DNA from: Bradyrhizobium guangzhouense
GTDB lineage: Bacteria; Pseudomonadota; Alphaproteobacteria; Rhizobiales; Xanthobacteraceae
Length of the DNA stretch: 64,000 nt
Assembly: GCF_004114955.1 (NCBI RefSeq)
Contig: NZ_CP030053.1
Span: forward strand, 6,736,001-6,800,000
Reading direction: 5' to 3'
The position numbers and the translations under genes are program-made. A model generated the notes under the pieces. The model made no database searches. It was not told where the DNA came from and saw nothing but the letters and a program-made list of their open reading frames with translations. Of the stretch, positions 51,106 to 61,790 are shown in pieces (the stretch's first letter is position 1; the number at the start of each line of letters is the position of its first letter).

Positions 51106-51750
51106 TCAGTTCATGCCGATTTCCACCGCGATCCGGATCAAGTCGGAATGGTTCTTGGCTCCCAGCTTCTGCTTGAGCAGGGAGGTGGTGTTGGCGACGG
51201 TCTTGTAGGAGATACCGAGGGCCTCGGCGACTTCGACGATCTTGTTGCCGCGGCCGAGCAGGCGGAGAATTTCGAGCTCCCGCGGCGTCATTTGCGAGGC
51301 CGGGTTCGCCTTGATCGCAGCACCCGAGAAGGTCACGGCCTCAGCGAGCTGAGGCGAGATGAAATTGTCGCCCGCGACCACCTTGCGCACGGCCTTCAGC
51401 AGGATCCGGGGATCGTCGCCCTTGGAGACATAGCCCTGCGCCCCGAGCTCCACCGCGCGCACCACGAAGGCAGGATCGTCATTCATGCTGAACATGATGA
51501 TCTTGGCGTCCGGATCGTCCTTGCGGATCCGGCGCATCAGCTCGAAGCCCGAGACGTCAGGCAGGCTGATGTCGATGACCGTGACGTCCGGCCGCTTGCT
51601 GATATAGGCCTTGTGTCCGGATTTGGCGTCGCTCGCCTCATCGATGCGGATCGAATGGTCGGAGGCAAACAGGGTGCGACAACCTGACAGCACAACGGGG
51701 TGGTCGTCGACGATCAGGACCCGGGTCGCCAGCTTGGTTGTATCTTGCAT
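51106..51750 (-). CDS. NarL/LuxR-family response regulator
   Basis: This 214-residue regulator has a receiver (VLIVDDHPVVLSG, phospho-acceptor Asp60 in VTVIDISLPD, conserved Lys in GYVSKGDD) and a C-terminal LuxR-type DNA-binding domain (LTPRE-like MTPRELEILRLLGRGNKI, then KTVANTTSLLKQKLGA). It is divergently encoded from a NarX/UhpB-type histidine kinase starting 66 bases away; the two are the probable pair. The recognition helix differs from that of the LuxR gene at 39402-40073. Confidence 0.93.
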   Translation of the reverse strand: MQDTTKLATRVLIVDDHPVVLSGCRTLFASDHSIRIDEASDAKSGHKAYISKRPDVTVIDISLPDVSGFELMRRIRKDDPDAKIIMFSMNDDPAFVVRAVELGAQGYVSKGDDPRILLKAVRKVVAGDNFISPQLAEAVTFSGAAIKANPASQMTPRELEILRLLGRGNKIVEVAEALGISYKTVANTTSLLKQKLGAKNHSDLIRIAVEIGMN

Positions 51751-51816
51751 CGCGCACTCTCTTGTTTTGGCGACTCATAGACTGGCGGGAACAAATGGAA
51801 AGAGAGAATCCCGCCA

Positions 51817-53172
51817 ATGCGCGTTAGAATTGACCTAATGTGGCAACGACTTCCATTTAGAACCCAATTGTTCCTCCCGCTCGGCGTGAGCTTTGTCGCC
51901 GCGCTGGCCATGGGGGGCGTGTTGCTCCAGAACTTCTCGGCCAGCCAGCTGGCCGACGAGAACGAACCTGGTCGACGCTCAGTCCGGACCATCGCTGTCG
52001 CACTCAACAGCACCCTGAGCGCGTCAGACAATCCGCGCAAGCTGCTCGATGCATTCGTCGGCTCATTGGGCACCTCCAATGACATCCAATTCCGCCCTGC
52101 GGAGGCGGGTCCCGCGCCTTCCGTGAGGGACGGCCTGCATGGCGTGCATGGCGTGCCGCAATGGTTCGTGAACCTGATCGCCATCCCGGATATCGACGCG
52201 GCATCTCCCGTGATCATCGACGGCAGACGCGTTGGCGACATCGTGTTCGTGCCCGACATGACGGCTGATCTGTTCGAGAAATGGGTCGGCCTTCTGGCCC
52301 TGACGAGCCTCATCGCCGTGCTGATGGTGTTGACCGGAACGATCGCCTATCTATTCGCGAGATCCGCGCTGCGGCCGCTGCAGGATCTCGGCGCAGGCCT
52401 GACGCGCATACGGCGCGGCGATTATGCGACGCCGATCCCGGTCGCGGGGCCGCCGGAAATCCGGCAGAGCTGTGAGGAGGCCAATGCCCTTGCCGCGACG
52501 CTCGCGCAATTGAGCCAGCACAATCGCGAGCTGTTGCATCGCCTGGTGTCGCTCCAGGATGATGAGCGGCGCGATCTCGCCCGCGAGCTGCACGACGAGC
52601 TTGGCCCGCTGCTGTTCAGCATCCGTGCCGGCACGATCGCATTGAGCGAAGCCTCGCCGCAGACGGGACATCTCGGCAACTCCGTGCAGGAGGTGATGCG
52701 ATCCATCGAGGCGCTGCAGCAGACCAACCGCCGCATCCTCGACCGGTTGCGGCCGCTCTACATCGAGGAGCTGGGGCTCGAGGCCAGCCTGCGGACGCTG
52801 CTCCGTAATTTCCGCGCGCAGGCGCCGCATATCGGCCTCACCGCAACGATCGATCCTGATCTCAACGGGATCAGCGGGCCACTGGCCCAGACCGTCTACC
52901 GCGTGATCCAGGAGGCGTTGACCAACGTGCTGCGCCACGCCGGAGCGGGCAATGCCCATGTGGAGGCGACGATATCAGGCGATGCCCTCACCATCGAAGT
53001 CTCCGATGACGGAGGCGGCTTTCCCGCCGACAATGTCTTCGGCCGCGGCCTGACCGGCATGCACGAGCGCGTGCGCGCGCTCAGCGGCTCGCTGTCACTG
53101 CTGCGTGCGGACGAACGCACCTATGTGCGCTGCCGCCTTCCACTGGAGGAGATGAGGGGCGAGCCGATCTAG
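51817..53172 (+). CDS. NarX/UhpB-type sensor histidine kinase (HisKA_3)
   Basis: This 451-residue kinase has an N-terminal TM (LFLPLGVSFVAALAMGGVLL), a periplasmic sensor region (about residues 45-145), a second TM near 155-180 (LLALTSLIAVLMVLTGTIAYLF) and a HAMP-like linker. A HisKA_3 phospho-acceptor follows at about His259 (DLARELHDELGPLLFSI), then an HATPase domain (VIQEALTNVLRHAGAG, SDDGGGF, GLTGMHERVRAL). It pairs with the divergent NarL-type regulator. The signal is unknown. It ends one base before the convergent SnoaL-like gene. Confidence 0.92.
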   Translation: MRVRIDLMWQRLPFRTQLFLPLGVSFVAALAMGGVLLQNFSASQLADENEPGRRSVRTIAVALNSTLSASDNPRKLLDAFVGSLGTSNDIQFRPAEAGPAPSVRDGLHGVHGVPQWFVNLIAIPDIDAASPVIIDGRRVGDIVFVPDMTADLFEKWVGLLALTSLIAVLMVLTGTIAYLFARSALRPLQDLGAGLTRIRRGDYATPIPVAGPPEIRQSCEEANALAATLAQLSQHNRELLHRLVSLQDDERRDLARELHDELGPLLFSIRAGTIALSEASPQTGHLGNSVQEVMRSIEALQQTNRRILDRLRPLYIEELGLEASLRTLLRNFRAQAPHIGLTATIDPDLNGISGPLAQTVYRVIQEALTNVLRHAGAGNAHVEATISGDALTIEVSDDGGGFPADNVFGRGLTGMHERVRALSGSLSLLRADERTYVRCRLPLEEMRGEPI

Positions 53173-53173
53173 A

Positions 53174-53539
53174 CTAGCACACGCCGCAATCGTGCGAGTC
53201 CTGCTGCGCCGGCTCGCATAGCGTGCTGTGGATCTTGCCTTCCGCACTGAAACGAAACGATGCGCGAATGCGCAGCGCGCCCGCAACCGAATATTCGAGA
53301 TCGATGCCGTTCTGGGCCGGGTGGATTTCCTCCAGGCCGAAGCCCGCCGAGGAAAAGGCGCTCAGCTTCGGTCCCCAGTAGGTTTCGATCTCGCGGCGGC
53401 CGCGATAACGCCGCGTGCCGTTGCACGTGCATTCCAGCTCGGCATCGTCGGCATAGAGGTCGAGCAGCGTCGCGAGGTCGCCCTTGCGGCAGGCATCCAC
53501 CCAATCGACGACAAGTCCCATCTGATCGAAATCGCTCAA
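53174..53539 (-). CDS. SnoaL/NTF2-like small protein
   Basis: The 121-residue cone-fold protein carries DWVDACRKGDLATLLDLYADDAELEC, TRRYRGRREIETYWGPKL, and a beta-rich C-terminus ending DSHDCGVC. NTF2-like proteins bind small ligands or act as isomerases and polyketide cyclases. Several cysteines (about positions 17, 39, 41, then two in the tail CGVC) are unusual. TTG at 53539 with AGGA eight bases upstream is preferred; ATG 53521 is an alternative. Its stop lies one base from the kinase stop, tail to tail. Confidence 0.7.
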   Translation of the reverse strand: MSDFDQMGLVVDWVDACRKGDLATLLDLYADDAELECTCNGTRRYRGRREIETYWGPKLSAFSSAGFGLEEIHPAQNGIDLEYSVAGALRIRASFRFSAEGKIHSTLCEPAQQDSHDCGVC

Positions 53540-53649
53540 CGCCAGCAATCCTGTTTGCCGCGGAAAAAACCTGGAGGCGGCTTAAGGTCACCCTCGTGAA
53601 TATGCGCTGAATAATAAAGCCCGGGCGATTGCGGGTTCCCACCGGAAAC

Positions 53650-54414
53650 CTACGGACCCGCGCTGCTCTGTCGCCGTCCCCTCGCCCAGACGGCAAAGGC
53701 GATCAGCACGGCGCCCGCCAGGGTGAACCAGGTGATGGCATATTGCAGATGATCGTCCTTCAGATGCACGTCGAGCGGTCCCGGACGCGGAATGCCGTTC
53801 GCCGGCACCGGCTGCTCGAGATCGACGTAGAACGGCGCAGTCGTGCCCCAGCCCAGGGCGCCGGCGATCGCCAGATGATCGCGTACGAACCACAACCGCT
53901 TGACGCGATTCTCGGCCGGCGTCAGCCATCCGGCCTCTTCCGGGAATCGGAGATAGCCGGTGAGCGCGACGGGCGTGCCGGTAACCAGCTTCTGCACCGC
54001 GCGATCCTCGACGCTGCGCTCCTGCATCGTGTTCTCGACGAAGCCCGTATCGATCACCACGATCTCCCCGCCCGGCAGCCGGGCCGGCAGGAACGCCCAG
54101 GTGCCGGGCGTTGATGCGTCCTTGCGCACCGCGGAGCCGGACGAATAGACCATCGCGTCCGGCAGGGGCGCATAGGTCGCGGTGAAGCTGACGCGGCGAA
54201 ACTCGTCGCGCGCAGGGGTCAGCGCGGCCCATTGCTGGGGCGGCGGCAGCGCAACGGGTGCTGCCGCGAGGCGCTCCGTGAGCGCGGCGATCAGCTCGTG
54301 CTTGGCGGTGCGGCGCTGCAATTGCCAGATTCCGAGCGCGACGAAAGCCGCGGTCAGCAAAAGCGTGAACAGCATGAAGCCGGTCACGCCGGGCTTGCTC
54401 GAAGTCTCGTTCAT
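53650..54414 (-). CDS. SURF1-family cytochrome oxidase assembly factor
   Basis: The 254-residue protein has the SURF1 layout: TM1 (MLFTLLLTAAFVALGIWQLQRR) followed by a periplasmic domain with LPGGEIVVIDTGFVENTM, GYLRFPEEAGWLTP and FVRDHLAIAGALGWG, then C-terminal TM2 (LQYAITWFTLAGAVLIAFAVW). SURF1 helps insert heme a into subunit I of the aa3 oxidase encoded upstream. Its ATG overlaps the DUF983 stop (ATGA at 54411-54414). Confidence 0.93.
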   Translation of the reverse strand: MNETSSKPGVTGFMLFTLLLTAAFVALGIWQLQRRTAKHELIAALTERLAAAPVALPPPQQWAALTPARDEFRRVSFTATYAPLPDAMVYSSGSAVRKDASTPGTWAFLPARLPGGEIVVIDTGFVENTMQERSVEDRAVQKLVTGTPVALTGYLRFPEEAGWLTPAENRVKRLWFVRDHLAIAGALGWGTTAPFYVDLEQPVPANGIPRPGPLDVHLKDDHLQYAITWFTLAGAVLIAFAVWARGRRQSSAGP

Positions 54415-54812
54415 TTCGCGCGGTCGATCAGCCGGCCGGGTGCCGCCTTGTGATGGAATTGCAGCGCGATCAGGAGGGACTTCATCGAGCGTAACGGCAG
54501 CAGCGTGGTGGCGAGGATCAGGGGCAACCAAAGCACCGCGTGCAGCCAGAATGGCGGCTGATACTTGGCCTCGACGACGAGCGCGCAGCCGACCACGATC
54601 GCGCCGGCCAGCATGATGATGAAGATCGCCGGACCGTCGCCGGCGTCGATGAAGGCGTAGTCGAGGCCGCAGCGGTTGCAGGAGGGCGCCAGCGTCAGGA
54701 AGCCCGCATAGAGCTTGCCCTCGCCGCAGCGCGGGCATTTGCAGGCGAGCCCGCGCAGCGCGCTTTGCAGCACGGTGGGCTGGGTCTGTGGCGTCTCGGT
54801 GGTTTCGTTCAT
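54411..54812 (-). CDS. DUF983 membrane protein
   Basis: The 133-residue product has a zinc-ribbon-like N-terminus (LACKCPRCGEGKLYAG ... APSCNRCGLDYAF, two CxxC pairs) and two TM helices (AIFIIMLAGAIVVGCALVV and LWLPLILATTLLPLR). DUF983 proteins are consistently linked to cytochrome oxidase assembly genes in alphaproteobacteria. It lies between the coxC terminator and SURF1 and overlaps SURF1 by four bases. Confidence 0.9.
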   Translation of the reverse strand: MNETTETPQTQPTVLQSALRGLACKCPRCGEGKLYAGFLTLAPSCNRCGLDYAFIDAGDGPAIFIIMLAGAIVVGCALVVEAKYQPPFWLHAVLWLPLILATTLLPLRSMKSLLIALQFHHKAAPGRLIDRAK

Positions 54813-54874
54813 CACACCCAAGCCTAGCACAGTTTCGGCCAAGATCCCCGCGGGATCCCGGTAGCGCGAAAACG

Positions 54875-54900
54875 AAAGGGCGGCCCTGCGGCCGCCCTTT
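54875..54900 (-). terminator. Terminator of the cox operon
   Basis: AAAGGGCGGCC pairs with GGCCGCCCTTT around a four-base loop, 20 bases after the coxC stop; the minus-strand transcript continues UUUCGUUUUC. It separates the oxidase operon from DUF983-SURF1. Confidence 0.88.
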
Positions 54901-54920
54901 GCAGATTGATCCGTTACGGC

Positions 54921-55817
54921 TCAGTGCGCGCCGTGGGCCATGGTCTCGGCGCCGTGTCCCCAGACATAGATACACAGGAACAGGAACAGCCAGACCACGT
55001 CGACGAAATGCCAGTACCACGCGGCGAACTCGAAGCCGAGGTGCTGCTTGGGCGTGAAGTGGCCGGCATAGGCGCGTGCCAGGCACACGATCAGGAAGAT
55101 GGTACCGACCAGCACGTGGAAGCCGTGGAAGCCGGTCGCCATGAAGAAGGTCGCGCCGTAGACGTTGCCGGCGAAGGAGAACGCCGCGTGGCTGTACTCG
55201 TAGGCCTGCACGCAGGTGAAGGTCGCGCCCAGCAGGATGGTGAGGATCAGGCCATACTTCAGGCCCTGGCGATCGTTCTCGAGCAGGGCGTGATGCGCCC
55301 AGGTGACCGTGGTGCCCGAGGTCAGCAGGATCAGCGTGTTGAGCAGCGGCAAATGCCAGGGATCGAAGGTCTCGATGCCATGGGGCGGCCAGGTGCCCGG
55401 CACCGCGCAGGCGCCGGCAGCCGTGCCGAGGCCGCAGCCGAAGATCGCGTCCCGGGTGGCGTGGACGGCATCGGCCGGGAACAGCGCGGCGTTGAAATAG
55501 GCCCAGAACCAGGCGACGAAGAACATCACCTCGGAGGCGATGAACAGGATCATGCCGTAACGGTGATGCAACTGCACGACGCGGGTGTGGTCGCCCTTGT
55601 ACTGGGCTTCCTTGATCACGTCGCCCCACCAGCTCGCCATGGTGTAGAGCACGCCGACGGTGCCGACACCGAACACGATCGGCGCGGCCGAGAACATGTG
55701 GTGCATCCAGGAGATCGCGCCGACCGCCATGATGAAGGCCGAGATGGAGCCGACCACCGGCCACGGAGACGGATCGACCAGATGGTAGTCGTGATGCTTG
55801 CCTTGCGCGGTAGCCAT
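54921..55817 (-). CDS. coxC: Cytochrome c oxidase subunit III (aa3 type)
   Basis: The 298-residue membrane subunit has seven TM helices with family features [17 protein letters not shown] near residue 9, [16 protein letters not shown] near residue 102, [36 protein letters not shown] and the C-terminal [15 protein letters not shown] ... [20 protein letters not shown]. It is the last gene of the cox operon and is followed by a terminator. GAGGAGA precedes ATG 55817. Confidence 0.96.
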   Translation of the reverse strand: MATAQGKHHDYHLVDPSPWPVVGSISAFIMAVGAISWMHHMFSAAPIVFGVGTVGVLYTMASWWGDVIKEAQYKGDHTRVVQLHHRYGMILFIASEVMFFVAWFWAYFNAALFPADAVHATRDAIFGCGLGTAAGACAVPGTWPPHGIETFDPWHLPLLNTLILLTSGTTVTWAHHALLENDRQGLKYGLILTILLGATFTCVQAYEYSHAAFSFAGNVYGATFFMATGFHGFHVLVGTIFLIVCLARAYAGHFTPKQHLGFEFAAWYWHFVDVVWLFLFLCIYVWGHGAETMAHGAH

Positions 55818-55881
55818 TGCGGTCTGTCTCCTCAATCCCGTGCCTATCAGGCACTTATCCCCTTAGTCCAACCCCGGAGCG

Positions 55882-56538
55882 TCAACCCGGCGGCTGGAGA
55901 TTTCCCTTGCGCTTGTCGTCATCGCCGGATGCGAGCGGCTTCACCACCGGATCCTTCACCGCATAGAACGTGTAGGACAGCGTGATGGTGCTGAGCCCGT
56001 CATTGTCGTGGTCATTCACGATCGACGGATCGACATAGAACACCACAGGCATCTCGCGCTTCTCGCCGGGCGCCATGGTCTGCTCGGTGAAGCAAAAGCA
56101 ATTGATCTTCTCGAAATAGGACCCGACCGTCAGCGGCGCGACATTGTAGGCGGCCTGCCCTGAGGTGGTGCGCGCGGCCTGGTTGGTGACGGTGTAATAG
56201 ATGGTCGTGACCTGGCCGATATTGACCTCGATTTCGGTCTGCTCGGGCTCGAACTTCCAGGGCAGGCCGGGCGCGACGTTGGCATCGAAGCGCACGGCGA
56301 TCTTGCGGGCGATCGGGCCGCTGGCGGGCGCCGAGGTCGCGACTTGCGTCGTGCCGTTGAAGCCGGTGGCGCGGCAGAACCAGTTGTAGAACGGCACTGC
56401 GGCGTAGGACGCGCCGATCATCAACGCGACCACGCCGCCGCAGATCGAGGCGACCAGCACGTCGCGGCCCACGCCACCCGAACGGCCCGTCTTGGCCGTT
56501 CGGCGCTCGTCCTGAGATATGGTCGGCTTCTGATCCAT
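55882..56538 (-). CDS. ctaG: Cytochrome c oxidase assembly protein CtaG/Cox11
   Basis: The 218-residue copper chaperone has one N-terminal TM ([25 protein letters not shown]) and a periplasmic domain with the copper motif CFCF ([11 protein letters not shown]) near residue 146. It delivers copper to the CuB site of subunit I. The gene lies between coxF and coxC. TM plus globular domain match Cox11. Confidence 0.96.
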   Translation of the reverse strand: MDQKPTISQDERRTAKTGRSGGVGRDVLVASICGGVVALMIGASYAAVPFYNWFCRATGFNGTTQVATSAPASGPIARKIAVRFDANVAPGLPWKFEPEQTEIEVNIGQVTTIYYTVTNQAARTTSGQAAYNVAPLTVGSYFEKINCFCFTEQTMAPGEKREMPVVFYVDPSIVNDHDNDGLSTITLSYTFYAVKDPVVKPLASGDDDKRKGNLQPPG

Positions 56539-56544
56539 CTTCCC

Positions 56545-56709
56545 CTACAGCGGCCGAACTAGAACCGCCGGTCCCTTGACCATGGTGACGGCGAAGAAAA
56601 GGATGACGAGCACGCCGAGCGCCAAAGCGATTGCAATGGAGCGCTGACGACGGCTCTTCTTCTGCGCCTCGGTGAGGACGATTCCATCTGGCTCGGGTTT
56701 GTCAGCCAT
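56545..56709 (-). CDS. coxF: Small oxidase-operon protein (CoxF-like)
   Basis: The 54-residue product begins MADKPEPDGIVLTEAQKKSR and has a single TM (SIAIALALGVLVILFFAVTM), ending VKGPAVLVRPL. Its place between ctaB and ctaG, with gaps of only six to seven bases, is the position of coxF in alphaproteobacterial oxidase operons. It is below typical annotation size limits. Confidence 0.85.
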   Translation of the reverse strand: MADKPEPDGIVLTEAQKKSRRQRSIAIALALGVLVILFFAVTMVKGPAVLVRPL

Positions 56710-56716
56710 TCCTGCC

Positions 56717-57661
56717 TCATGCGCCCCCAACCATTGCAGCAAGCGCCCGGAACACGACCTCGGCCAGCAAGGTCGCGAACAGCGCGAACAGGTACAGGAT
56801 CGAGAAGGCGAACAGCTTTCGCGTCGCGCGCAGCGACTGGCTGCGCTCGCGGCGCATATAGACGTTGATCGCGAGCACCAGCATGCCGGCGCCAAGGATC
56901 AGCGAGACAATGCCGTAGACGGCGTCGAAATAGCCGAGCGCCCAGGGTGCCGCAGCCACCGCAATCAGCACGATGGTGTAGAGCAGGATCTGGAGGCGGG
57001 TCGCGTCCGGACCGGCGACATTGGGCAGCATCGGAATGCCGGCGCGGGCATAGTCGTCGGAACGAAACAGCGCCAGCGCCCAGAAGTGCGGCGGCGTCCA
57101 GAAGAAGATGATGGCGAACAGCAGCAGCGGCTCGACGTCGACCGTGCCGGTGACGGAGGCCCAGGCCACCACCGGCGGCAGCGCGCCGGCGGCGCCGCCG
57201 ATCACGATGTTCTGCGCGGTCCAGCGCTTCAGGCCCATCGTGTAGATGACGACGTAGAAGAAGATGGTGAAGGCGAGCAGCGCGCCTGCGATCCAGTTGA
57301 CGAGGATGCCGAGCGTCATCACCGAGAAGAAAGCGAGCGTCATGCCGAACGCCATCGCCTCGGGCCGGGTGACACGGCCGCGCGGGATCGGACGGTTCGC
57401 GGTGCGCGACATCTTCGCGTCGATATCGCCCTCGAGCGCCATGTTGAGTGCGCCGGAGGCGCCGGCTCCGACGGCGATGCAGAGCAGCGAGGTGATCGCG
57501 AGCACCCAGTGGAAATGTCCCGGCGCCATCGCCATCCCCACCAGCGCGGTGAAGATCACGAGCGACATCACTCGCGGCTTGAGCAGCGCGAGGTAGTCAC
57601 CAACCTCGGCCTCGGAGATGCGGGGATTGATGTCGATGGCGTTGTGATCGAGGACGGACAC
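56717..57661 (-). CDS. ctaB: Protoheme IX farnesyltransferase (heme O synthase)
   Basis: The 314-residue, nine-TM UbiA-family enzyme farnesylates protoheme to heme O, the precursor of heme A in subunit I. The prenyl-diphosphate site reads [21 protein letters not shown] and a second Asp-rich loop [19 protein letters not shown]. It starts with GTG at 57661. The coxA gene lies upstream with a hairpin between the two. Confidence 0.95.
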   Translation of the reverse strand: MSVLDHNAIDINPRISEAEVGDYLALLKPRVMSLVIFTALVGMAMAPGHFHWVLAITSLLCIAVGAGASGALNMALEGDIDAKMSRTANRPIPRGRVTRPEAMAFGMTLAFFSVMTLGILVNWIAGALLAFTIFFYVVIYTMGLKRWTAQNIVIGGAAGALPPVVAWASVTGTVDVEPLLLFAIIFFWTPPHFWALALFRSDDYARAGIPMLPNVAGPDATRLQILLYTIVLIAVAAAPWALGYFDAVYGIVSLILGAGMLVLAINVYMRRERSQSLRATRKLFAFSILYLFALFATLLAEVVFRALAAMVGGA

Positions 57662-57687
57662 TTAAACCTACTCGTTTCGTTGTAGAG

Positions 57688-57714
57688 CCGCGGCGCCCGT
57701 CACGGGCGCCGCGG
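57688..57714. repeat. 13-bp hairpin between coxA and ctaB
   Basis: CCGCGGCGCCCGT and ACGGGCGCCGCGG flank one central base. It lies 12 bases after the coxA stop and lacks a T-tract, so it is more likely an mRNA-processing or stabilising element than a full terminator, which would let coxA be more abundant than the genes after it. Confidence 0.65.
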
Positions 57715-57726
57715 GAGTCGGGTTGC

Positions 57727-59403
<1,677 letters not shown>

Positions 59404-59442
59404 TTATGTCGCTTTCAGTCCCTCTGAGCCGTCGCCCGGCGC

Positions 59443-60297
59443 TTATTGCGTCGGGCCGGCTGCCGAGGCGAAGGTGCTGGTGTCGCCGCTCGCAAACTTC
59501 TTCTTCGCCGATTCAACCCAGGAAGCGAATTCCTGGTCGTTCACCACGCGAATCGCGATCGGCATGAAGGCGTGGTCCTTGCCGCAAAGCTCCGAGCACT
59601 GGCCGTAGAACATGCCTGTCTTGGTGGCCTTGAACCAGGTTTCGTTCAGCCGCCCCGGAATGGCGTCGATCTTGACGCCGAAGGCCGGCAGCGCGAAGGC
59701 GTGGATGACGTCGGCGCCGGTGACCTGGACACGAATCACCTTGTTGACCGGCACCACCATCTCGTTGTCGACGCCGAGCAGACGGGGCTGCTTGTCCTGG
59801 GCCAACAGCGAGTCGAACTCGAACTTGCCGTTATCGGGGTAGGCGTAGGACCAGTACCACTGCTTGCCGGTCGCCTTGATCGTCAGGTCCGCCTTCGGCA
59901 CGTCGAGCTCGAGGAACAGCAGGCGGAACGACGGCACCGCGATGCCGACCAGGATCAGCACCGGCACCAGGGTCCACACCACCTCGATCAGCGTGTTGTG
60001 GGTGGTCCGCGACGGCACCGGATTGGCCTTCGCGTTGAACTTCACCACCACGATCACCAGCAGCGCCAGCACGAACAGCGTGATCACGATGATCAGCACA
60101 GACAAGAAGTTATGGAACCAGACGATGTTGTCCATCACCGGGGAGCCAGAGCCTTGCAGATGCCATTCCCACGGCTCGGGCTGCCCGAGCTCGGCGAATG
60201 CCGCGCCGCCCGTCGCCAGCATGATGCCAGCCGCCACCACGGCGATGGTGGCCATTCCCAGCAAATGACGGCCCACCCGACTCATCGACATCCTCAT
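59443..60297 (-). CDS. coxB: Cytochrome c oxidase subunit II (aa3 type)
   Basis: The 284-residue subunit has a signal region (VGRHLLGMATIAVVAAGIMLATG), two TM helices (LSVLIIVITLFVLALLVIVVV and LIEVVWTLVPVLILVGIAV) and the periplasmic CuA domain with ligands in DVIHAFALPAFG and GQCSELCGKDHAFMP. It is the first gene of the operon. ATG 60297 is chosen with GGGGAG upstream; ATGs at 60291 and 60285 are alternatives. Confidence 0.96.
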   Translation of the reverse strand: MRMSMSRVGRHLLGMATIAVVAAGIMLATGGAAFAELGQPEPWEWHLQGSGSPVMDNIVWFHNFLSVLIIVITLFVLALLVIVVVKFNAKANPVPSRTTHNTLIEVVWTLVPVLILVGIAVPSFRLLFLELDVPKADLTIKATGKQWYWSYAYPDNGKFEFDSLLAQDKQPRLLGVDNEMVVPVNKVIRVQVTGADVIHAFALPAFGVKIDAIPGRLNETWFKATKTGMFYGQCSELCGKDHAFMPIAIRVVNDQEFASWVESAKKKFASGDTSTFASAAGPTQ

Positions 60298-60744
60298 GCC
60301 GTTCGCGCTCCCCTAACGAAATCACCCCAGGTGCATTCCCCTATTTTTGGGGAACGCTTATTCGATCCGCCCGTCTGACAAACCGCCGCGCAAGAATACC
60401 TCTAAGAGGAATTGGGGCCAGATCGCTAGAACGCCGAAATCAAGCCTCTCAAACCATAATTCTTGATCTATCGCAATGCAGTCTTAAGGCCCCTCTGTCA
60501 GCGATCACCCGCAAGATATTTCCTAGTAACATCAGACAAAAATACCGTTTCCCGGGATGCCGCGGCTTGACAGCCGGATTGCCCGCTGTAGGCACAGGCG
60601 CAGGGCCCCGCAGGAACCTGATTCGTGGCGGCAATGGCGGCCAAGGCGGCGCGGAATTTGCTTGTGAATTGCCTTCAAGACGCCGTCATTCCCGTATCAG
60701 TCCTCCAGCGCGAACGACCCGAGCGAGCAGAGGGACCGACCCCG
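60298..60744. other. Divergent intergenic stretch upstream of coxB and ialB-like gene
   Basis: This 447-base gap should carry the coxB promoter. It contains the FixK-like site at 60473-60486. An open frame extends upstream of the IalB-like start but is not protein-like. No RNA gene was recognised. Confidence 0.5.
60473..60486. promoter_or_regulatory. FixK-like site TTGATCTATCGCAA
   Basis: This fits the TTG(A/C)-N6-(T/G)CAA description of the rhizobial FixK box, but only one half is close to consensus. It lies about 176 bases upstream of coxB and 259 upstream of the IalB-like gene. The distance to coxB is long for direct activation. Confidence 0.4.
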
Positions 60745-61302
60745 ATGGGGCTTTCGAGATGCATGGCTAGATCGGCTCCAAGATCGGCCCTATGGCCGGC
60801 TGACCGCCTCACGGCGCTGATCTGTCTTCTGGTCGCTGGCCTTTTCCTTGCCTTACCCGGCCTTGCCCATGCGCAGGGCGCGGTGCGCTCCGTTCATGGC
60901 GACTGGCAGATCCGCTGCGACACCCCGCCGGGCGCCCAGGCCGAGCAATGCGCCCTGATCCAGAGCGTGGTGGCGGAAGACCGCTCCAATGCCGGCCTCA
61001 CCGTGATCGTGCTGAAGACCGCCGATCAGAAGAGTCGCCTGATGCGCGTGGTCGCCCCCTTGGGCGTGCTGCTGCCCTCCGGCCTCGGGCTGAAGCTCGA
61101 CAACCAGGATGTCGGCCGCGCCGGCTTCGTCCGCTGCCTGCCCAATGGCTGCGTCGCCGAGGTCGTCATGGACGACAAGCTGCTCGGCCAGCTCCGCAGC
61201 GCCAAGACCGCCACTTTCATCATCTTCGAGACGCCCGAGGAAGGCATCGGCTTCCCGCTCAGCCTGAACGGGCTCGCCGAGGGCTATGACAAGCTGCCGT
61301 AG
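60745..61302 (+). CDS. Invasion-associated locus B (IalB)-family protein
   Basis: The 185-residue protein has a signal sequence (TALICLLVAGLFLALPGLAHAQ) and the IalB domain: VHGDWQIRCDTPPGAQAEQCALIQ, APLGVLLPSGLGLKLDNQDVG, FVRCLPNGCVAEVVMDDKLL and FPLSLNGLAEGYDKLP. The four cysteines of the family (two in each half) are present. Periplasmic or surface location is expected. ATG 60745 follows GAGGGA; ATG 60763 is an alternative. Confidence 0.9.
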   Translation: MGLSRCMARSAPRSALWPADRLTALICLLVAGLFLALPGLAHAQGAVRSVHGDWQIRCDTPPGAQAEQCALIQSVVAEDRSNAGLTVIVLKTADQKSRLMRVVAPLGVLLPSGLGLKLDNQDVGRAGFVRCLPNGCVAEVVMDDKLLGQLRSAKTATFIIFETPEEGIGFPLSLNGLAEGYDKLP

Positions 61303-61315
61303 GGGCTGCTCCGAC

Positions 61316-61569
61316 TTAGTAAATCTCAAGGCACACGGTGCTATCGTCGGCCTCGAAGGACTGAATCGTCGTCACGTGTCGGCGAAGCAAAGCGGCAATC
61401 ATCGCCGTCGTCTGATTGCCAGTTCGAATCCAAACCACTTTGGGCGGAGAACCCAGCAGGCTCGCCATCTCCGCAAAATCGACATCTTGGGTGACGATCG
61501 CGAAGCCATTTGCCTTTGCGAACTCCCAAAGCGCACGATGCTGAGATTCTGATCGAAAAGCAGCTTCAT
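61316..61569 (-). pseudogene. DUF5615-family PIN-like toxin, internally deleted
   Basis: The start encodes MKLLFDQNLS, the typical N-terminus of this family. After about ten residues a different frame supplies ALWEFAKANGFAIVTQDVDF, then AEMASLLGSPPKVVWIRTGN and RHVTTIQSFEADDSTVCLEIY to the stop. The span (254 bases) is not a multiple of three, and about 35 codons of the usual gene appear missing, so no functional toxin can be made. Its ATG overlaps the stop of the DUF433 gene (ATGA at 61566-61569). Confidence 0.8.
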
Positions 61570-61790
61570 ATCGGCGCGGTCACCAATCGCCTCTCGCGGT
61601 CAGCAGCATAGGCCAGGCAAGCGCGGATATCGTCGTCCGTCAATTCGGGGAACTCATCAAGAATTTGGGCATGAGTCTGACCAGCAGCCAGCCAGCCGAG
61701 CACGTCCGCTACTGCAATCCGCATGTGCCGGATGCAGGGCCGCCCTCCGCGCTTTCCGGGTTCTATGGAGATGATATCCCGGTAATTCAT
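61566..61790 (-). CDS. DUF433-family antitoxin
   Basis: The 74-residue protein MNYRDIISIEPGKRGGRPCI continues with RHMRIAVADVLGWLAAGQTH and DEFPELTDDDIRACLAYAADRE, the helix-turn-helix pattern of DUF433 antitoxins. It is paired with a DUF5615 toxin gene that is now broken. The reading frame here is intact. It would normally repress the pair. Confidence 0.9.
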   Translation of the reverse strand: MNYRDIISIEPGKRGGRPCIRHMRIAVADVLGWLAAGQTHAQILDEFPELTDDDIRACLAYAADRERRLVTAPI

